Positions 7,440 through 16,438 are shown, counted from the stretch's first letter. The stretch: DNA of 64,000 nt from Thermovibrio guaymasensis (GCF_003633715.1 NZ_RBIE01000001.1:451833-515832), one strand, 5' to 3'. Numbers and translations are program-made. The notes: a model not told the origin generated them from the letters alone.

Positions 7440-9095
7440 ATGGTAGTTTTCCTCTTTTTGTTCTCAATTCTCGTCTTTTTCCTTGCTTATAAGTTCTACG
7501 GAGGTTTTTTAAAGGAAAAGGTTTTTGAGCTATCTGAGAGGAATAAAACTCCTGCCCACACTATGAGGGACGGTGTTGACTACGTTCCAGCTCCAGCTCC
7601 CGTTCTCCTCGGTCACCACTTCTCATCAATTGCAGGTGCAGGGCCCATAGTTGGTCCAATAACTGCTGCGTCCTCTTGGGGATGGCTTCCTGCTTACCTT
7701 TGGGTCTTAATAGGTAACGTCTTCATTGGCGGTGTTCACGACATGAGCGCCCTCGTTGCCTCAATAAGGAATAAGGCCCGTTCAATTGCGGAGATAGGGG
7801 GAAAGTACCTTTCAAAGAGGGCTGGGTTCCTCTTTAAACTCTTTATCTGGCTTGCTCTCCTTTACGTAGTTGCAGTTTTTATAAACGTTGCTCAGATAAC
7901 CTTTAACGCCGTTGTTCCAGTAGTTGAGAACGGTCAGGTAATTAAACTCCCAATAGGCGGTGGAGTAGCTACCAGCGCAATTATCTACATAGTTCTTGCC
8001 CTAATCTTTGGAATTCTCGTCTACAACTTTAGACTGCCCCTTAAGTGGGTAACTGCTGTCTTTGTTGTTTTAGTTTACGGAGCCGTCTATATAGGGCAGC
8101 TCTTTCCAATTAACCTCTCTCCTTCAACTTGGAACGTTATCCTCCTTGTGTACGTTGCGGTGGCCTCAGTTACCCCTGTTTGGCTTTTACTCCAGCCGAG
8201 GGACTACCTCTCAAGCTTTCTCCTTTACGGAGCTCTCCTTGGAGCAGGCCTTGGAATCCTCCTATCCTTTGGAAAGGTAAGTTCTAACCTCCCTCCTTAC
8301 TTTGGCTTTAACAGCGATATAGGTCCCCTTGTTCCCCTCCTCTTTGTTGTTATTGCCTGTGGTTCCATTTCAGGCTTTCACTCCCTGGTTGGCTCTGGAA
8401 CAACCTCAAAACAGCTTGACAAGGAGCCTGATGCCCTTACCGTAGGCTATGGAGCGATGCTCCTTGAGGGAGTAGTTGCTGTTATGTCTATTATCTTCGT
8501 TATGACTTTAACTACGAGTGAGTTTGAAGTCCTGAAGAAGAACGTTGCGGCAATTTACGGAGCAGGTATAGGGAACTTTATGTCTTTCATTGGAGTTCCC
8601 CATCATATAGGAGTAGCCTTTGGTATGCTTGCCCTATCTTCATTTGTCTTAACCAGTACAGATACGGGAACTCGCCTTGCCCGTTACGTTTTCACAGAGC
8701 TTACGGGAGTTAAGAACAGGTTTCTAGCTACTGGCGTTTCTCTGATAATTCCTGCGGTTTTGGTTTTTCTCAAGTATAAAGACCCTTCAACTGGAAAGTT
8801 ACTTCCCGTTTGGAAGGCTCTCTGGCCGGTCTTTGGAGCGACAAACCAGCTAATTGCATCACTTGCCCTCTTTGTGGTTATGATCTGGCTTGTTAAGACC
8901 GGTAAGGGAAAGTACTGGTTCGTTCCGGGAATACCTGCTCTCTTTATGGGAATTATTACTCTTTGGGCCCTTGTCATGCTCTTTCTGAAGTGGAAGTTTA
9001 CTGTTATTGGAGTTGCAGCTCTTATTCAGGTATTCCTTGCCCTTTGGATATTCTACGAAGGTTACTTAGCTTTAAAGAAGTTGAGAGAGGAATGA
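7440..9095 (+). CDS. cstA: CstA-family carbon starvation protein / pyruvate-type transporter
   Basis: A 551-aa integral membrane protein with about 14-16 hydrophobic segments. The N-terminus has the family hallmarks GVDYVPAPAPVLLGHHFSSIAGAGPIVGP (quoted in pieces: DGVDYVPA, LLGHHFSSIAGAGP) and GGVHDMSALVASIR. E. coli CstA and its relatives import peptides and/or pyruvate; the substrate here cannot be read from sequence. It is shorter than the ~700-aa E. coli form and matches the compact versions. AGGAGG lies upstream of the ATG. It heads a run of closely spaced plus-strand genes. Confidence 0.9.
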   Translation: MVVFLFLFSILVFFLAYKFYGGFLKEKVFELSERNKTPAHTMRDGVDYVPAPAPVLLGHHFSSIAGAGPIVGPITAASSWGWLPAYLWVLIGNVFIGGVHDMSALVASIRNKARSIAEIGGKYLSKRAGFLFKLFIWLALLYVVAVFINVAQITFNAVVPVVENGQVIKLPIGGGVATSAIIYIVLALIFGILVYNFRLPLKWVTAVFVVLVYGAVYIGQLFPINLSPSTWNVILLVYVAVASVTPVWLLLQPRDYLSSFLLYGALLGAGLGILLSFGKVSSNLPPYFGFNSDIGPLVPLLFVVIACGSISGFHSLVGSGTTSKQLDKEPDALTVGYGAMLLEGVVAVMSIIFVMTLTTSEFEVLKKNVAAIYGAGIGNFMSFIGVPHHIGVAFGMLALSSFVLTSTDTGTRLARYVFTELTGVKNRFLATGVSLIIPAVLVFLKYKDPSTGKLLPVWKALWPVFGATNQLIASLALFVVMIWLVKTGKGKYWFVPGIPALFMGIITLWALVMLFLKWKFTVIGVAALIQVFLALWIFYEGYLALKKLREE

Positions 9096-9096
9096 T

Positions 9097-9450
9097 ATGG
9101 CAGAAGCTAAAGGTTTAGGAGAGAAGATTTTCTTTATAGCTACAGGTGTTAGGCTCCATGCTAAGGAGTACTTTCTGAGGTTTACCGGTTTATTTAAAAG
9201 GTACAGGTACTGTATCTCCTTTCCATCAATTCCTGAAGGTTTAAAGGCAGAGAAGGAGCTTAAAGGGGTTGGCGGTGTCTCAATTCCCATTCCAGATGAG
9301 ATTTTTGAGGGATGTGGAGTAGGGATTTTGGTTAAGGACGAGGAAGAGCTTAAAAGGGTTTTGGACCACTTGAAGAATAAAGGTATTTTGGTTTCAGGGG
9401 TTTTTAAGAGGGAAGGTAACAGGTTCCTAGAAGTCGGAGGGGAAGGTTGA
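9097..9450 (+). CDS. DUF3343 (putative Se/S carrier-like) protein
   Basis: A 117-aa protein whose second half follows the DUF3343 pattern: FPSIPEGLKAEKELKGVG, then a PIPDEIFEGCGVGI segment with the conserved Cys-Gly, then KRVLDHLKNKG. Pfam names this family a putative Se/S-carrier-like protein because it is often found near selenium and sulfur metabolism genes; the biochemical role is unproven. The first ~45 residues are an extra basic segment outside the usual ~80-aa domain. It follows cstA by 1 nt and overlaps gpsA. A selenoprotein-type gene elsewhere in the window (46.7 kb) makes the selenium link worth noting. Confidence 0.7.
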   Translation: MAEAKGLGEKIFFIATGVRLHAKEYFLRFTGLFKRYRYCISFPSIPEGLKAEKELKGVGGVSIPIPDEIFEGCGVGILVKDEEELKRVLDHLKNKGILVSGVFKREGNRFLEVGGEG

Positions 9451-10427
9451 AGCTTGCCGTTCTTGGTTCTGGGAGTTGGGGATCTGCCCTCTCTGTTCAC
9501 TTTGGAAGGTTGGGCTTTGAGGTCTTTCAGTGGTGTAGAGAAGGAGAAGTAATAGAGGAGATTAACAAAAGGAGGGAAAACACGCTTTTCCTTCCCGGCG
9601 TTATCTACCCTGAGACGGTTAGGGCTACAAGTAGAGTTTCTGAGGCAGTTGAGGGAGCAGATTACGTCCTCTCCGTTATTCCTACACAGCATACCTCTAG
9701 TTTCTGGAAGGATAACAGAGCTCTCCTTGAGGATAAACCTCTAATCTGTGCAAGCAAAGGGATAGAGGTTGAGAGTTTAAGGACGCTCTCTCAAATTTAC
9801 AGGGAAGTTTTCGGTTCGTCTGATAACTACTTCGTTCTATCGGGGCCGACCTTTGCCCTTGAAGTTGCAAAGGGCTTACCGGCAGCTGCAGTTATTTCTA
9901 ACCTATCGTCCAGTAGGGCCTTTAAGGTTGTTGAGGAGCTCAATTCAAAGAGCTTTAGGTTTTATGCGAGTGACGACGTTTTAGGCGTTGAGCTTGGAGG
10001 GGCTCTTAAAAACGTAATAGCCATAGCTACGGGAATTTCAGACGGAATGGGGCTCGGGAACAATGCCCGTGCGGCTTTAATTACGAGGGGCCTTCACGAG
10101 ATAAAGAGGCTGGGGAAAGCGATTGGGGCAAGAGAGGAAACTTTTTACGGCCTTTCGGGCCTTGGAGACTTGGTTTTAACCTGTACTGGAGACCTTTCAA
10201 GGAACAGGCAGTTTGGCCTCTCTATTGGTAGGGGAGAGGGAGGTGTTAACGGTAAGTTTGTAGTAGAGGGAGTTTATACTGTAAAGGCGGCCGTTAAACT
10301 CTCTAAAAAGTTCTCAATAGAGATGCCGATAACTGAGGCAGTCTATAGAATAGTTTATGAAGGGAGTTCTCCAAAGGAGGTTATGGAGGAGCTCCTTTCA
10401 AGGCCTGTTAAAGAGGAGAGTCTATGA
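9447..10427 (+). CDS. gpsA: NAD(P)-dependent glycerol-3-phosphate dehydrogenase
   Basis: Reduces dihydroxyacetone phosphate to sn-glycerol-3-phosphate, the backbone for phospholipids. The 326-aa protein has the N-terminal Rossmann motif LGSGSWGSALS, the family motifs SVIPTQ and SGPTFALEVAKG, the catalytic lysine region ELGGALKNVIAIATG, and GLSGLGDLVLTCTG in the C-terminal helical domain. The start is TTG at 9447, overlapping the preceding stop as TTGA, with GGAGGGGAAGG just upstream; no ATG fits better. Confidence 0.95.
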   Translation: MKLAVLGSGSWGSALSVHFGRLGFEVFQWCREGEVIEEINKRRENTLFLPGVIYPETVRATSRVSEAVEGADYVLSVIPTQHTSSFWKDNRALLEDKPLICASKGIEVESLRTLSQIYREVFGSSDNYFVLSGPTFALEVAKGLPAAAVISNLSSSRAFKVVEELNSKSFRFYASDDVLGVELGGALKNVIAIATGISDGMGLGNNARAALITRGLHEIKRLGKAIGAREETFYGLSGLGDLVLTCTGDLSRNRQFGLSIGRGEGGVNGKFVVEGVYTVKAAVKLSKKFSIEMPITEAVYRIVYEGSSPKEVMEELLSRPVKEESL

Positions 10428-10876
10428 GCTGTTTGAACTTTGGTAAAGAGGATGAGGAATTTCCCTTTGAAGAGGAGGCTTTAAGGTTCTTTAAGGGAAA
10501 GTTGCCCAGTTGGGATACTTTAGACTTTAGGGTTCCGATCTGGAGGGAGAGGTTTAGGGATAGACTTTTATCCTTTAAGAACGCCCTTTTGGGAAGTGAA
10601 GAGGAGACCTTAATAGACTACCTGATGGGCCTTTTGGAGAGGGAGGAAGTAAGCAGTAACAGGCTGAGAGTTTGGGTTTACCTGTTTGAGAATCACCTTT
10701 TCCCCCTCCTTGAAAGGCTGGTCTTCTACAGGGCTAATGAGCCTTTAGGTTTAGACGAGCTTTCATTTAAACTTAAAGAGATTGGGGAACTCCCCGGCTA
10801 CGGGAGGGTTGAGACGGTTTCCGATGCTATAAATAGAATAATAGCCCTTTTAAACTGTGGAGGAGAGGATGATTGA
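10424..10876 (+). CDS. Hypothetical helical protein
   Basis: A 150-aa acidic, soluble, mostly helical protein starting MSCLNFGKEDEEFPFEEE. I recognise no family, catalytic motif or signal peptide. It overlaps gpsA by 4 nt (ATGA) and precedes phoU, so it is probably translated in the same operon. Its conserved features cannot be judged from a single sequence. Confidence 0.6.
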   Translation: MSCLNFGKEDEEFPFEEEALRFFKGKLPSWDTLDFRVPIWRERFRDRLLSFKNALLGSEEETLIDYLMGLLEREEVSSNRLRVWVYLFENHLFPLLERLVFYRANEPLGLDELSFKLKEIGELPGYGRVETVSDAINRIIALLNCGGEDD

Positions 10877-11561
10877 GCGTTACCTTGAAGACTTGGACTT
10901 ACTTAAGAAGAGCTTCATAGAGATGGCAGATATGGCTAGGAAGATAATAAACGATGCCATGGAAGCTTTAATGGAGAGGGATAAGGAAAAGGCGAAGGCA
11001 ACCTATGAGTACGATAGGCTTATAGACCTTAAGGAGATAGAGATTGAGGAGAGATGTATAAGGATTTTAGCGCTCTACTCCCCTGAGGCTACAGACTTAA
11101 GGTTTGTTGTCTCGGTTTTAAAGAGTATCGTTGACCTTGAGAGGGTTGGGGACCTTGCCCGTGATATCTGTGAAACTGCCATTTACCTTTCGGAGCTCCC
11201 ACCTTTAAAACCTTACGTTGACCTTCCCAGAATGTTAAAGGTTGTCTCTGACATGTTGAAAGACTCTATAATGGCCCTTTTAAGGGGGGACGTAGAGCTT
11301 GCAAAGGAGGTAATAGACAAAGACGACATCGTTGACAGCTTCTATGAGAGGCTCTTTAACGAACTGATAGAGATGTCAAGGCAAAACCCTGAGGCTGCAG
11401 ATGTTGCAGTAAGGTTAATCTTGGTAGTTAAGTCCCTTGAGAGGGTTGGAGACCACGCTACAAACGTTGCAGAGTATGCCATCTACTACAAAACTGGCGA
11501 TGTTGTTAAGCATAAAAAGGCCCAGGAGTACCTAAAGAGACTCCAAAGTAAGGAAGGGTAG
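10869..11561 (+). CDS. phoU: PhoU-like phosphate regulatory protein
   Basis: A helical protein of about 230 aa with the two PhoU repeats: residues ~10-110 contain the metal-binding-type motif DLERVGDLARDICE, and ~115-215 contain LERVGDHATNVAEY. PhoU proteins link phosphate transport to PhoR/PhoB signalling and keep phosphate uptake in check. No pst or pho genes are visible nearby. I start it at the ATG at 10869, which follows GGAGGAGAGG; a GTG at 10857 would overlap that site. It ends immediately before the next gene's ATG. Confidence 0.92.
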   Translation: MIERYLEDLDLLKKSFIEMADMARKIINDAMEALMERDKEKAKATYEYDRLIDLKEIEIEERCIRILALYSPEATDLRFVVSVLKSIVDLERVGDLARDICETAIYLSELPPLKPYVDLPRMLKVVSDMLKDSIMALLRGDVELAKEVIDKDDIVDSFYERLFNELIEMSRQNPEAADVAVRLILVVKSLERVGDHATNVAEYAIYYKTGDVVKHKKAQEYLKRLQSKEG

Positions 11562-12365
11562 ATGTTTCACAACCCCTTCCTCTACCTTTCTTACGGCTTT
11601 GGAGTTAAAGCCCTAATCTCTGCCGTTTTAACCGGATTAACCTGTTCAGCTGTTGGTTCCTACGTTATTTTGAGGAAAATGAGCTTTGCAGGGGCAGGAC
11701 TTGCCCATATTGCCCTTGCAGGCGTTGCATTTGGAATATTCCTAGGGGTTAATCCGACTCTTACTGCCTTAGTTTTTTCTCTGCTCTCATCTATTATTAT
11801 CTGGTTCTTTCAGCTTAAGAGGGGGCTTCACTTTGATGCAACGATGGGAGCTCTCTTTGCAACGAGCGTTGCCCTTGCAGTAATCTTTTTAAGCCTTTCG
11901 GGGGCTTACGGCTCCTCAGCCCTTTCTTACCTTTTCGGCAGTCCTTTGAGCGTTACAGATGTAGACCTCCTTCTCCTCACTGTTACTACACTTATAGTTT
12001 TCTCCTTCTTCTTTATCTTCTGGAGGGAGATTTACTTAATTTCCTTTAGTCAAGAAATTGCAAAGGCTTCAGGTTACAAGGTTGAGTTGATCACTTTCCT
12101 TATGAGCCTTTTGATTGCTCTGGTTGTTACGTTTTCTCTTAAAGCTGTAGGTGCCCTTTTGGTCTTTTCTCTCCTCGTTATGCCTGCTGCATCTGCCTTT
12201 AGGCTTGCAGGAAGTTACTCCAAATTCTTTACCTTAACAGTCCTTTTTGGTTTCCTTTCAAGCCTTCTTGGAATTCTCGTCTCCTTCTCCCTTGATGCTC
12301 CATCTGGAGCAACTATTACACTCGTTTCTTTCTTAATCTTTCTCCTTTCATCTTTTCTTGACTGA
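11562..12365 (+). CDS. ZnuB/MntB-type metal ABC transporter permease
   Basis: A 267-aa ABC-3 family permease with about eight hydrophobic helices. It has the family's early motif YVILRKMSFAGAGLAHIALAG (read as RKMSFAGAGLAH) and the conserved SFSLKAVGALLVFSLLVMPAA segment near residue 190. These proteins form the membrane channel of Zn, Mn or Fe importers; which metal is not evident. No ATPase or binding protein is adjacent, so the partners must be encoded elsewhere. The ATG directly abuts the phoU stop. Confidence 0.88.
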   Translation: MFHNPFLYLSYGFGVKALISAVLTGLTCSAVGSYVILRKMSFAGAGLAHIALAGVAFGIFLGVNPTLTALVFSLLSSIIIWFFQLKRGLHFDATMGALFATSVALAVIFLSLSGAYGSSALSYLFGSPLSVTDVDLLLLTVTTLIVFSFFFIFWREIYLISFSQEIAKASGYKVELITFLMSLLIALVVTFSLKAVGALLVFSLLVMPAASAFRLAGSYSKFFTLTVLFGFLSSLLGILVSFSLDAPSGATITLVSFLIFLLSSFLD

Positions 12366-12379
12366 TACCCTTGAGCAGG

Positions 12380-13079
12380 TCAAGAGAGAAGTTTTAAGAG
12401 CTCCACTGCATCTTCAAAGGCCTTTCCCATAGTATTGTTAAAGAAGATTAATTTGTTTTTTGAAGGGCTCTTTTTTATCCAGTCTGCTATTTTTGGGAGC
12501 TCCTCTTTGTAGCTTCCCCTGTAGAGTTCCTCTTTGCCGTGGAGCCTCAGGTAAGTAATCTCTTCCGTTTTTACGCACTTCTTCAGCCAACTTAGTTTTT
12601 CGGGAAAGCTGATGCAGGCTACGGGAATTTTCCTCTCCTTTAGCTCTTTCAGTCCTCTTTCCCACTCCGGGTTTCTCAATTCAACAGTTACTGCTATTCC
12701 CTTTTCTTTAAAAACCTCAATCAGTTTAAATAGGAATTCAGCCTCCTTCGGTTTGAAAGAGGGGGGGAAATTGAGCGAGTAAAGTAATTAGTTTTCCTTC
12801 CAATACTTCCTTTGCCCTAAAGAAGGGAGTTAGGAGCTCTTCTCTTAAACTCCTTTTGTGGGTTATCTCCCTGCAGAGCTTTAGGCTGTAATAAAGAGGG
12901 TATTTTAAAAGCTTTTTTACTGAATTTTCGCTTGGAGGTCTGTAAAAGGTTGAGTTAACCTCAAGTCCGTTTAGGTGTTGGCTATAGAACTCAAGCCAGC
13001 GGGAGGTAGGAAGGCCTTCAGGGTAGAACCTTCCTACCCACTCGCGGTAGTAGTATCCACTGGTTCCAACTATTACCAC
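12380..13079 (-). pseudogene. DUF72 (YecE-like) protein gene, interrupted by a frameshift
   Basis: Two minus-strand pieces encode consecutive parts of one DUF72 protein. The first (from 13079) gives MVIVGTSGYYYREWVGRFYP and continues to LLAQFPP. After that the original frame runs into a stop, while the neighbouring frame continues SFKPKEAEFLFKLIEVFKEK..VTVELRNPEWERG to the stop at 12380. The switch is at a run of seven G on the plus strand (12761-12767); six would restore a single frame of about 232 aa. DUF72 proteins are TIM-barrel-like and of uncertain function. A sequencing error in the homopolymer, a true inactivation, or transcriptional slippage could each explain it. Confidence 0.85.
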
Positions 13080-13657
13080 TACTTCCTCAGCATAGTTAAA
13101 ACTTCTCTAACTCTTTTTCCTACGCTCCTTGCAGTTTTCAAGCCCCACTCGTCAATTTCAAAGGAGTCCTCAACCTGCTTTGCCGTAGCCGCTCCTCCAA
13201 AGTGGGCGGTTGGGTCTGAGTCTGCAACTAAAATCATTCCGTGTATTAAAGCCCAAGCGTGTATCGCCTGAAGTGTGTGTTCCTGTCCTCCGTGTTTGGT
13301 TGCTCCTACAGCAATTGCGGCACATACTTTATCTTTCAACTCCCAGTTAACCCTTAAGGTCCTTGAACGGTCAAAGAGAGTTTTAAGCATTCCGGTTATT
13401 GAGCCAAAGTAGACTGGAGAACCTACTATTATTGCGTCTGCCTCTTTCATCTTTTCTTCTATTTCCTGGTAACCGTCCTTTACGATACAGACCCCTCCGT
13501 TTCTCTTACAGGCGTTACAGACTTTACAGTACTCAAGCGTATAGTCGCAGAGGGAAATAATTTCTGTATCAAAGCCTTCAAGCTCTTTAAAGGCTTCTTC
13601 AAGTAGGATTAGCGTTGAGCCTTTCCTGTGGGAGCCATTTATCCCAAGTACTTTCAC
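13079..13657 (-). CDS. Iron-sulfur flavoprotein / NADPH-dependent FMN reductase family
   Basis: A 192-aa flavodoxin-fold protein with the FMN-phosphate loop NGSHRKGST at the N-terminus and SPVYFGSITG at the second FMN-binding loop. The compact cysteine cluster CKVCNACKRNGGVC (residues ~44-57) matches the 4Fe-4S motif of archaeal/anaerobe Isf proteins, which are implicated in reducing O2, peroxide or quinones. The C-terminal GGQEHTL and HFGG segments also fit this family. Its stop overlaps the DUF72 start by 1 nt. Confidence 0.85.
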   Translation of the reverse strand: MKVLGINGSHRKGSTLILLEEAFKELEGFDTEIISLCDYTLEYCKVCNACKRNGGVCIVKDGYQEIEEKMKEADAIIVGSPVYFGSITGMLKTLFDRSRTLRVNWELKDKVCAAIAVGATKHGGQEHTLQAIHAWALIHGMILVADSDPTAHFGGAATAKQVEDSFEIDEWGLKTARSVGKRVREVLTMLRK

Positions 13658-13666
13658 TTTTCCCTC

Positions 13667-15106
13667 CTAACTCCTTTTCTTAAAGACAATTCTAATGGGA
13701 ATCTTGTTAAATCCAAAGGCCTCCCTCAGTCTATTTTCTAAGAACCTCCTAAAGGACTTTGGGATCCCCTCAGGGTAGTTGGAGAAGAGGAGGAAGGTAG
13801 GAGGTTTTGTTTTAACCTGAGTTCCGTAGTAGATCTTAACTACCTTATTCTTGTAGACTGGAGGTTGGTGAATTTCCATAAGTTCTCTTAGTACTCTGTT
13901 GAACTTTCCTGTTGTTACCTTCTTTGTGTATTGGGAGTAGAGGTCTTTTATCTGTTTAATGAGCTCATCAAGGCCCTTTCTCTCCTTAGCCGAGATGAAA
14001 ACTCTCGGAGCAAAGGGGATAAAGTCAAAGGTTAAGTCAAGTTCCCTATGAATTCTCTCCCAGTCTTTCTGATCCTTTAGCTTGTCTATCTTATTCACGG
14101 CAATTACTATAGGTTTGAACTTCTCAAGGGCAATTCCGGCAATCTTTGCGTCCCTATCGGTTGGCCCCTCTTCTGCATCAATCAGGAGAATAACTACATC
14201 GGCCCTATCTATTGCGTCAAGGGCCCTTAAGTATGAGTAGTACTCTATGTCTTTAATTTTCCCCCTTCTCCTTATTCCAGCAGTATCTATGAAGATAAAC
14301 TCGTCATCTCCGATTTTTACGTATGTGTCTATTGCATCCCTTGTAGTTCCAGGAACGTCGCTAACTATCGCCCTCTCTTGGCCTACTAAAGCGTTAAGGA
14401 GCGTAGACTTACCCATGTTAGGCCTACCGACTATTGCTACTTTTATCGGCTCTTTCTCCTCTTCTTCTATTTCGTACTCCTCTCCCCTCTCTAGAGTCTC
14501 CTGGAGGGAGGTAAGTTCCTCTTCTTCCTCTCCCGAAATTAACCTCTCGGCCTTTTCTCTCTTCTCTACTTTTTCCTGTTCCCTCTTTGCGTTTTCTCTA
14601 AGCTCTGGAGGGAGCTTTTCAAGGATTTTCTCCTTCAGAGTTTGAATCCCTATCTTGTGAATCGTTGATATTGGAATTACTTCGTCAAATCCAAGCTGGT
14701 AGAACTCGTATACTCTGTCCTCCATAAAGGGTTCATCAATCTTATTGACGGCTAAGATTACTGGCTTTTTCCACTTCCTCAAGATTTTTGCAACCTCTAG
14801 GTCAAGGGGGTTCACCCCTTCTTTTCCGTCAACTACAAAAACTATTACATCGGCCTCTTCCATTGCCCTCTTTGCCTGCTCTGTTGTCTCCTTTGCGAAC
14901 TGGTGGGCGTCTTTCTCAACTACTCCTCCAGTATCAACCAGAATTACTCTGTGGCCGTCTATTTCGGCTTCTTGGACTATCCTATCCCTCGTTACTCCCG
15001 GGGTGTCGTCAATTATTGCTACTTTCTTTCCAAGGAGCCTATTAAAGAGGGAGGACTTACCGACGTTTGGCCTTCCTACTATTGCTACTACAGGTAGTCT
15101 TCTCAT
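13667..15106 (-). CDS. der: Double-GTPase ribosome assembly factor Der (EngA)
   Basis: Essential GTPase that helps mature the 50S ribosomal subunit. The 479-aa protein has two tandem Era-like G domains (Walker A GRPNVGKSS near residue 10 and GRPNMGKST near 227; G3 DTGG and DTAG; G4 NKID twice). An acidic linker (residues ~170-220) separates them and a C-terminal KH-like domain ends the protein. The start ATG overlaps the stop of the upstream zinc-ribbon gene by 4 nt. Confidence 0.97.
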   Translation of the reverse strand: MRRLPVVAIVGRPNVGKSSLFNRLLGKKVAIIDDTPGVTRDRIVQEAEIDGHRVILVDTGGVVEKDAHQFAKETTEQAKRAMEEADVIVFVVDGKEGVNPLDLEVAKILRKWKKPVILAVNKIDEPFMEDRVYEFYQLGFDEVIPISTIHKIGIQTLKEKILEKLPPELRENAKREQEKVEKREKAERLISGEEEEELTSLQETLERGEEYEIEEEEKEPIKVAIVGRPNMGKSTLLNALVGQERAIVSDVPGTTRDAIDTYVKIGDDEFIFIDTAGIRRRGKIKDIEYYSYLRALDAIDRADVVILLIDAEEGPTDRDAKIAGIALEKFKPIVIAVNKIDKLKDQKDWERIHRELDLTFDFIPFAPRVFISAKERKGLDELIKQIKDLYSQYTKKVTTGKFNRVLRELMEIHQPPVYKNKVVKIYYGTQVKTKPPTFLLFSNYPEGIPKSFRRFLENRLREAFGFNKIPIRIVFKKRS

Positions 15107-15726
15107 ACTTCCTCCGCCATTACCATCTCGTAGAGCTTCTTAAATACGCAGGTGAACTCAATGTTCTCGTCGTAGGCAAAGGGAAGGGTTTCTATCTCCC
15201 AAATTTCCTCACCTTCGTAGAGAATCCTCACTCCGACGAATGCTACGTCTGGAAGCTCCCTGTAGTAGTACTCTTTGTCCCCGTTTTTTAGGGCTTTCTC
15301 GTAAAACTCCCTCAGCTCATCTATACTGTCAAAGTTTGTTGTGGTCGGAATTACAAACTTTAAAGCTGCGTAGGTGTTCCCGCACTTCTCACACTCTCCG
15401 CTCCTCTGAATTACCTCTATAGCAGTTCTAAATTTCCTCTCCCTAACAAGTTCCTCAATCATCTCTATTAGGTCTGTAAAGGGTTCGTCGTCCTCCCCAA
15501 AGTAGAGTTCGTTTTGTGTCTCTTCTACTCTATCTGGGTAGATAACTGCTAATGGAGCTCCGCAGTATGGGCATTCAACTTTAACCCCATCCTCTCCAAC
15601 AGGTTCAACTAGACCCACCAACCTTTCAAAGAACTCAGCCATGTCGTAGTCGTCTGCTACAAGCTCTATAGGTTCGTTGCACATAGAGAAGTCGTACTTG
15701 TAGTTCCTGCTGATGAAGTCCTCCAT
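15103..15726 (-). CDS. Acidic zinc-ribbon protein, unknown function
   Basis: A 207-aa, strongly acidic protein with a CPYCGAPL half-site near residue 52 and a second CEKCGN half-site near residue 112, which together could bind one zinc in a ribbon. No signal peptide or membrane segment is seen. I do not recognise the family. It is translationally coupled to der (4-nt overlap), so a role linked to ribosome assembly or translation is possible, but that is inference from position only. Confidence 0.65.
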   Translation of the reverse strand: MEDFISRNYKYDFSMCNEPIELVADDYDMAEFFERLVGLVEPVGEDGVKVECPYCGAPLAVIYPDRVEETQNELYFGEDDEPFTDLIEMIEELVRERKFRTAIEVIQRSGECEKCGNTYAALKFVIPTTTNFDSIDELREFYEKALKNGDKEYYYRELPDVAFVGVRILYEGEEIWEIETLPFAYDENIEFTCVFKKLYEMVMAEEV

Positions 15727-15824
15727 CTCTCTCCTCCGTTTTTAAGCTTTCTTGAGATTTAATTTATAGCGAAAAAGCAACTCTTCCATCAGAAATTATA
15801 GGATGTAGCTTTAAGGATAAAAAA

Positions 15825-15855
15825 AAGGGCCCTAATATAGGGCCCTTAAAGGTAG
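15825..15855 (-). terminator. Rho-independent terminator of the prefoldin operon
   Basis: A perfect 8-bp stem, AAGGGCCC/GGGCCCTT, with a 7-nt loop spans 15825-15847. Read on the minus strand it is followed by a run of T (plus-strand A-run 15819-15826). It lies 19 nt past the end of the last gene of the minus-strand operon. Confidence 0.9.
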
Positions 15856-15865
15856 AAAGGAGTCT

Positions 15866-16438
15866 CTATTTTTCTTCTTTTTTCTCTCCTTCAGTTTTCT
15901 CTATCTCTCTAACTGCTTTTTCGAGGGCTTTTGATAAGTAATAGCCGGATAGGAGCTCCAGTCCCCATACCAAAACTGTAGGAATAGAGGCACCGAGTGT
16001 TAGGGCTTCTACAACCGGTCCGATAACGAGAGATGAAATTATGTTGAGCTCAAACATGAGGGCAAAGAGGAAAAAGAGGAAGAAACCTAAGTAGTAAGCA
16101 TACTTAAAGGGTTCAAGGGAGCTCCTCCAAATTGCAAGTAGAGCCGCTACGCTCAATTCCTCAAGTCCTCTGAGCTTAGCCTCTTGGGGGCTCTGGGCAA
16201 CCTTTTTAGCTACTTCTTCCTTCTCAACCTCCTCTCCCTCAACGAAGGAGCTTGCTAAGTTTGCAATCTGGCCGAATCCAAAAATCAGCCTATTTGCAAA
16301 GAGCCAAAAACCTAAAAGGCCAAGGACGAAGGCTGCAGCCTCAGGATTTGAAGCTACTGTAACTGCTAGTACAAATAGCCCCAGAGCTATTGAAAGGATA
16401 AATAGCGTTAGGGCTATCCACCAAACTACTCTCTCCAT
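15866..16438 (-). CDS. Multi-pass membrane protein of the prefoldin/RAMP operon
   Basis: A 190-aa protein. Two hydrophobic helices lie near the N-terminus (residues ~5-30 and 35-55), then a charged, probably cytosolic loop (~65-100, EGEEVEKEEVAKKVAQ), then two or three more helices (~112-165) and a charged Lys/Glu-rich tail. No known family is recognised. It is the last gene of the six-gene minus-strand operon; its ATG overlaps the previous stop by 1 nt and a strong terminator follows. The position suggests it works at the membrane together with the preceding single-pass protein. Confidence 0.7.
   Translation of the reverse strand: MERVVWWIALTLFILSIALGLFVLAVTVASNPEAAAFVLGLLGFWLFANRLIFGFGQIANLASSFVEGEEVEKEEVAKKVAQSPQEAKLRGLEELSVAALLAIWRSSLEPFKYAYYLGFFLFFLFALMFELNIISSLVIGPVVEALTLGASIPTVLVWGLELLSGYYLSKALEKAVREIEKTEGEKKEEK

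Noticed and set aside
9072..9692. 206-aa minus-strand open frame across the DUF3343/gpsA junction
   Set aside because: Translation is Ser/Pro/Leu-rich without motifs and overlaps two convincing plus-strand genes.
14247..15291. Several long plus-strand open frames opposite der
   Set aside because: They are antisense shadows: low-complexity Ser/Leu-rich translations, no ribosome-binding sites, and der is unmistakable on the other strand.
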